From the NCBI GenBank assembly GCA_052390415.1, contig JBQTGY010000048.1, forward strand, positions 1 through 17,783: a stretch of 17,783 bases of DNA. Reading direction: 5' to 3'. How positions within the stretch are numbered: position 1 is the first letter of the stretch; each line of letters begins with the position of its first letter. The notes below the pieces were generated by a model. That model did no database searches, had not been told where the DNA came from, and worked only from the letters and a program-made list of their open reading frames with translations. This DNA is from JANNWF01 sp052390415 (GTDB lineage: Bacteria; Pseudomonadota; Gammaproteobacteria; Xanthomonadales; Xanthomonadaceae). Positions 15,072 through 17,783 of this stretch are shown here, piece after piece. Position numbers and translations under genes: made by a program.

Positions 15072-15092
15072 TTCCCGGAGAGCGACCGGGAA
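15072..15092. other. Stem-loop downstream of the PhzF-family gene
   Basis: TTCCCGG (15072-15078) pairs perfectly with CCGGGAA (15086-15092) across 7 nt, 11 nt past the stop of the PhzF-family gene. With no T-run it is not a canonical intrinsic terminator, but it may define the mRNA 3' end. Confidence 0.5.
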
Positions 15093-15102
15093 TCGGGCAG
15101 AA

Positions 15103-15990
15103 CTACAGCAGCGCGATGCGTCCGTCGATCACGGTCACCGAACTACCACCCACCCACACACCATCGTCCGCTACCTGCAAATGCAACTTGCCGTCGCGAC
15201 CCATTTCGCGGCCCTGACTGACTTGATAGTTGGCTGCCGGCAGGCGACCTTGTCCGGCAAGCCACGCCGCAATACAGGCGTTGGCGCTGCCGGTGACGGG
15301 GTCTTCATTGATGCCGTCGGCGGGACAGAAGCAGCGCACCACCAGCTGATGGTCGGGATGCGCGCAACGCGCGAAAGCAGCCACACCGACCGCGCCGCGG
15401 GCGAGCGTAAGCGCGGCCAGTTGATGGAAGTCTGGCGTGAGTTCACGCACCGTCGCCGCGTCCGCGAATTCTGCCAGCCACCACTGCGGCCCGTTGTCCA
15501 GCATCTGCGGTGCCGGGTTCTGCAAGGGAGCAGCACCCAAAGCAGCGGTCAAATACCTGTGATCGGAATCAATCAGCGGCAGCCAACGCGCGTCGGGTGA
15601 GCGCACAAAAATCAGTTGCTGATTGTCGCCGCCCACCCCCATGCGCAGCGGCAACAGACCTGCCGCACATTCCTGCACCCACTCAGTCGCATCCGCATTG
15701 ACCAGACCCGCTTCCACCAACGCATGCGCAGTGCCCACACTGGGGTGGCCGGCGAAAGGCAACTCCTGTCGGGGCGTGAAGATGCGCAGGCGATAATTGG
15801 CAGTGGCCACGGTCGGTGGCAACACGAATGTCGTCTCCGACAGGTTGGTCCAGGTAGCGATCTGTTGCATGCGGTGTGCATCCAGCCCGTTGGCATCCAG
15901 AATCACGGCAACGGGATTGCCCTTGAAGGCACGGTGGGTGAACACGTCAACCTGTTTGAAGGCGACGCTGGAACTGGCGGGCTTGGACAT
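15103..15990 (-). CDS. PhzF-family isomerase/epimerase-like protein
   Basis: Cytoplasmic enzyme of the PhzF family (295 residues), built as two similar barrel halves related to diaminopimelate epimerase. Motifs: VDVFTHRAFKGNPVAV near the N-terminus, NLSETTFV with Glu52 at the place of the catalytic glutamate of PhzF, FTPRQELPFAGHPSVGTAH (71-89), and NEDPVTGSANACIAAW in the second half (228-243). PhzF itself isomerises trans-2,3-dihydro-3-hydroxyanthranilate in phenazine synthesis, but no other phenazine gene is near, and most genomic homologues have unknown substrates. The ATG at 15990 lacks a clear Shine-Dalgarno sequence. The gene is divergent from lysAC with 134 nt between them. Confidence 0.9.
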   Translation of the reverse strand: MSKPASSSVAFKQVDVFTHRAFKGNPVAVILDANGLDAHRMQQIATWTNLSETTFVLPPTVATANYRLRIFTPRQELPFAGHPSVGTAHALVEAGLVNADATEWVQECAAGLLPLRMGVGGDNQQLIFVRSPDARWLPLIDSDHRYLTAALGAAPLQNPAPQMLDNGPQWWLAEFADAATVRELTPDFHQLAALTLARGAVGVAAFARCAHPDHQLVVRCFCPADGINEDPVTGSANACIAAWLAGQGRLPAANYQVSQGREMGRDGKLHLQVADDGVWVGGSSVTVIDGRIALL

Positions 15991-16124
15991 GGAAAAACAT
16001 CACTGCTCAGAGCAAATCATCATGCCGCAGATGAACCGCTGACGCTGGCTAAGGCGCAGGCCTTTTGTCATGCTGCACTGCAACGAGAAGCCGCCCGACG
16101 CGGCCCCGATTGGAAACCCCCGGC
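15991..16124. promoter_or_regulatory. Divergent intergenic region of the PhzF-family gene and lysAC
   Basis: Promoters for both genes should lie in these 134 nt, but no pair of hexamers stands out on either strand. A short dyad TGCTC-A-GAGCA lies at 16004-16014, 14 nt before the PhzF-family ATG. No lysine riboswitch is evident; the space is small for one. Confidence 0.4.
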
Positions 16125-17783
16125 ATGAGCTCTGTAAACCCGATCCGCCCGCCTGCGGACTGGATCGTGTTGAAATTTGGTGGCACCAGTGTGTCGCAGC
16201 GTAGCCGCTGGGATGCGATCGGCGAACGCATTCGCGAACGCCGTGCCGAAGGTGCGCGCGTGCTGGTGGTGGTGTCTGCACTGTCGGGCACGACCAACGC
16301 TCTGCAAGCCTTGGCTGATTCGCGTGCGGATGCTTACTCGCGAGCCAATCGTGCGCAAACCATTGCCCAACGGCATCGCGAGTTCGCGCTGGGTTTGGGG
16401 CTGGATCCGCCGACCAACATCGGCGGGCTGCTTGACGAACTGGCCGCATTGGCCGAGGACCCGCGCGCTGCGCTGGTAAGCGATTGCGACGCGGCACTTG
16501 CTTGGGAAGCTGAGGTATTGGGGTTGGGCGAACGCCTCTCAAGTCAATTGGGTCAGGCCTATCTCAGCGCCAACGGCTTGCCAATCGCGCTATGTGATGC
16601 TCGCCAGTGGTTGCGTGCTTTACCGCTGCCCAATCAGACGCGCTGGGCACAGCGCTTGTCAGCGTCCTGCGCGATTGAATCCGATAGCTCGTGGCGCCAG
16701 CGCTTCGCTGAACAGGGCGAGGTGTTGATCACGCAAGGCTTCATGGCCGCCGATGGCGCGGGGGCGACCGCGATTCTTGGTCGTGGTGGTTCGGACACGT
16801 CGGCGGCCTATTTCGGTGCCTTGCTGGGCGCGCGAAGAGTTGAAATCTGGACCGATGTGCCCGGCATGTTCAGCGCCAATCCGCGCGCGGTGAAACAGGC
16901 GCGCCTGCTGACGCGACTCGATTACGAGGAGGCGCAAGAAATTGCCACTACCGGCGCCAAGGTGCTGCATCCACGCTGCATTCAGCCTTGCCGATTGGCG
17001 GGTGTGCCGCTGTGGATTCGCGATACCGAACATCCGCAGATGGCGGGTACGGTCATCGATGCGACGGCCGCGCCGGTGCTGGGCGTCAAGGCCATCAGCT
17101 CGCGTCGCGGCATCGTGCTGGTGTCGATGGAATCCATCGGCATGTGGCAGCAGGTCGGTTTTCTGGCCGACGTGTTCGTGACCTTCAAGAATCACGGACT
17201 ATCCGTGGACTTGATCGGCTCGTCGGAAACCAATGTCACCGTGTCGCTCGACCCCAGCGAAAATCTGGTCAACTCGAACGTGCTCGACGCGTTGTGTGCG
17301 GATCTGGCGGCCGTGTGCCGGGTCAAGGTGATCGCACCCTGCGCCGCGGTGACCTTCGTCGGTCGTGGCATGCGCTCCTTGTTGCATCGTTTGTCCGGTG
17401 TGCTGGCCACGTTCGGTCGCGAGCGTGTGCATCTGATTTCGCAGAGTTCCAATGACCTCAATCTGACCTTTGTGGTCGATGAAGCCTTGGCCGATGGATT
17501 GCTGCCGCAGCTGCACGAATTGTTGGTGCAGTCGATGGCGATGCCGGTTGCCGAAACCAGTGTGTTTGGGCCGACCTTGGCGCAACTGCACGCACCGAAG
17601 GTGGCGGCCACTGAAGGTTGGTGGGTCGCGCAACGCAGTGACCTCATCGAGCGAGCGCAAACGTGCACACCGCAGTATGTCTACCACCTGCCCAGCGTGC
17701 GCCAACGGGCACGTGAGCTGAGCGCGATTGCTGCCATCGATCAGCGGTTATATGCGCTGAAGGCGAATCCGCATCCGGCCATC
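16125..17783 (+). CDS. lysAC: Bifunctional aspartate kinase/diaminopimelate decarboxylase, 3' truncated by window
   Basis: Fusion enzyme combining the first step of the aspartate pathway (phosphorylation of aspartate) with the last step of lysine synthesis (decarboxylation of meso-diaminopimelate). 553 codons are inside the window and the frame stays open to its end. The kinase part has KFGGTSV (17-23), GRGGSDTSAA (219-228), WTDVPGMFSANPR and TTGAKVLHPRC; two ACT domains follow (about 325-470), the usual site of lysine feedback inhibition. The decarboxylase part begins YVYHLPSVRQRA and reaches YALKANPHP (543-551), where Lys546 is the expected PLP-binding lysine; its barrel and C-terminal domain lie beyond the edge. 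ATG 16125 is the best start, although its Shine-Dalgarno is weak. Such fusions are known in Xanthomonas and Xylella. Confidence 0.95.
   Translation, partial: MSSVNPIRPPADWIVLKFGGTSVSQRSRWDAIGERIRERRAEGARVLVVVSALSGTTNALQALADSRADAYSRANRAQTIAQRHREFALGLGLDPPTNIGGLLDELAALAEDPRAALVSDCDAALAWEAEVLGLGERLSSQLGQAYLSANGLPIALCDARQWLRALPLPNQTRWAQRLSASCAIESDSSWRQRFAEQGEVLITQGFMAADGAGATAILGRGGSDTSAAYFGALLGARRVEIWTDVPGMFSANPRAVKQARLLTRLDYEEAQEIATTGAKVLHPRCIQPCRLAGVPLWIRDTEHPQMAGTVIDATAAPVLGVKAISSRRGIVLVSMESIGMWQQVGFLADVFVTFKNHGLSVDLIGSSETNVTVSLDPSENLVNSNVLDALCADLAAVCRVKVIAPCAAVTFVGRGMRSLLHRLSGVLATFGRERVHLISQSSNDLNLTFVVDEALADGLLPQLHELLVQSMAMPVAETSVFGPTLAQLHAPKVAATEGWWVAQRSDLIERAQTCTPQYVYHLPSVRQRARELSAIAAIDQRLYALKANPHPAI

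Noticed and set aside
14716..15600. Plus-strand open frame across rarA start, repeats and the PhzF-family gene
   Set aside because: It runs through two real genes and the hairpin repeats; composition is arbitrary and no family is recognised.
16004..16014. Short dyad TGCTC-A-GAGCA as an operator
   Set aside because: At 5 bp per arm it could occur by chance and no matching second site is seen nearby.
15991..16124. Lysine riboswitch ahead of lysAC
   Set aside because: Only 134 nt are available, shared with a divergent gene, and no multi-helix aptamer pattern is visible.

Overview
The window is a GC-rich chromosomal segment, most probably from a gammaproteobacterium of the order Lysobacterales (Xanthomonadales). 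The main evidence is a bifunctional aspartate kinase/diaminopimelate decarboxylase gene (lysC-lysA fusion) at the right edge, a fusion known from Xanthomonas and Xylella, and a rarA-crcB-(...)-serS gene order that resembles Xanthomonas. The order assignment is inference; no rRNA or other definitive marker is present. No tRNA, rRNA, CRISPR array, intact insertion sequence or phage gene was recognised. Layout, left to right. 1-382 has no recognisable gene but carries GC-rich hairpin repeats. 383-9815 is all on the minus strand: a FadD-type long-chain acyl-CoA ligase, a secreted alpha/beta hydrolase of the polyhydroxybutyrate-depolymerase/LpqC type, a short PhnA-domain protein, a very large alpha-2-macroglobulin-family lipoprotein with its thioester motif, and seryl-tRNA synthetase. 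A perfect paired-palindrome repeat (8465-8529) lies between the macroglobulin gene and serS. A terminator-like hairpin with a U-tract touches the serS Shine-Dalgarno sequence. 9860-13085 looks like an accessory stretch placed between crcB and serS. It holds a decayed brnT-like toxin pseudogene (plus strand), a protein with two TFIIB-type zinc ribbons, and a signal-peptide-bearing CPBP intramembrane protease with a large N-terminal repeat-like region. 13086-14848 is an overlapping rarA-crcB pair (replication-associated AAA+ ATPase and fluoride channel). 14849-15102 is another cluster of the hairpin repeat family seen at 263-344. 15103-15990 encodes a PhzF-family isomerase-like enzyme, divergent from the 3'-truncated lysAC gene that runs off the right edge. 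How the genes relate: most are ordinary housekeeping or metabolic genes without one shared pathway. The clearest functional units are the rarA-crcB overlap and the lysine-biosynthesis fusion enzyme, which covers the first and last steps of the pathway. I found no convincing undescribed multi-gene system. The observations most worth following are the brnT relic in the accessory insertion, the hairpin abutting serS, the dispersed hairpin repeats, and a CrcB whose phenylalanine box appears substituted.
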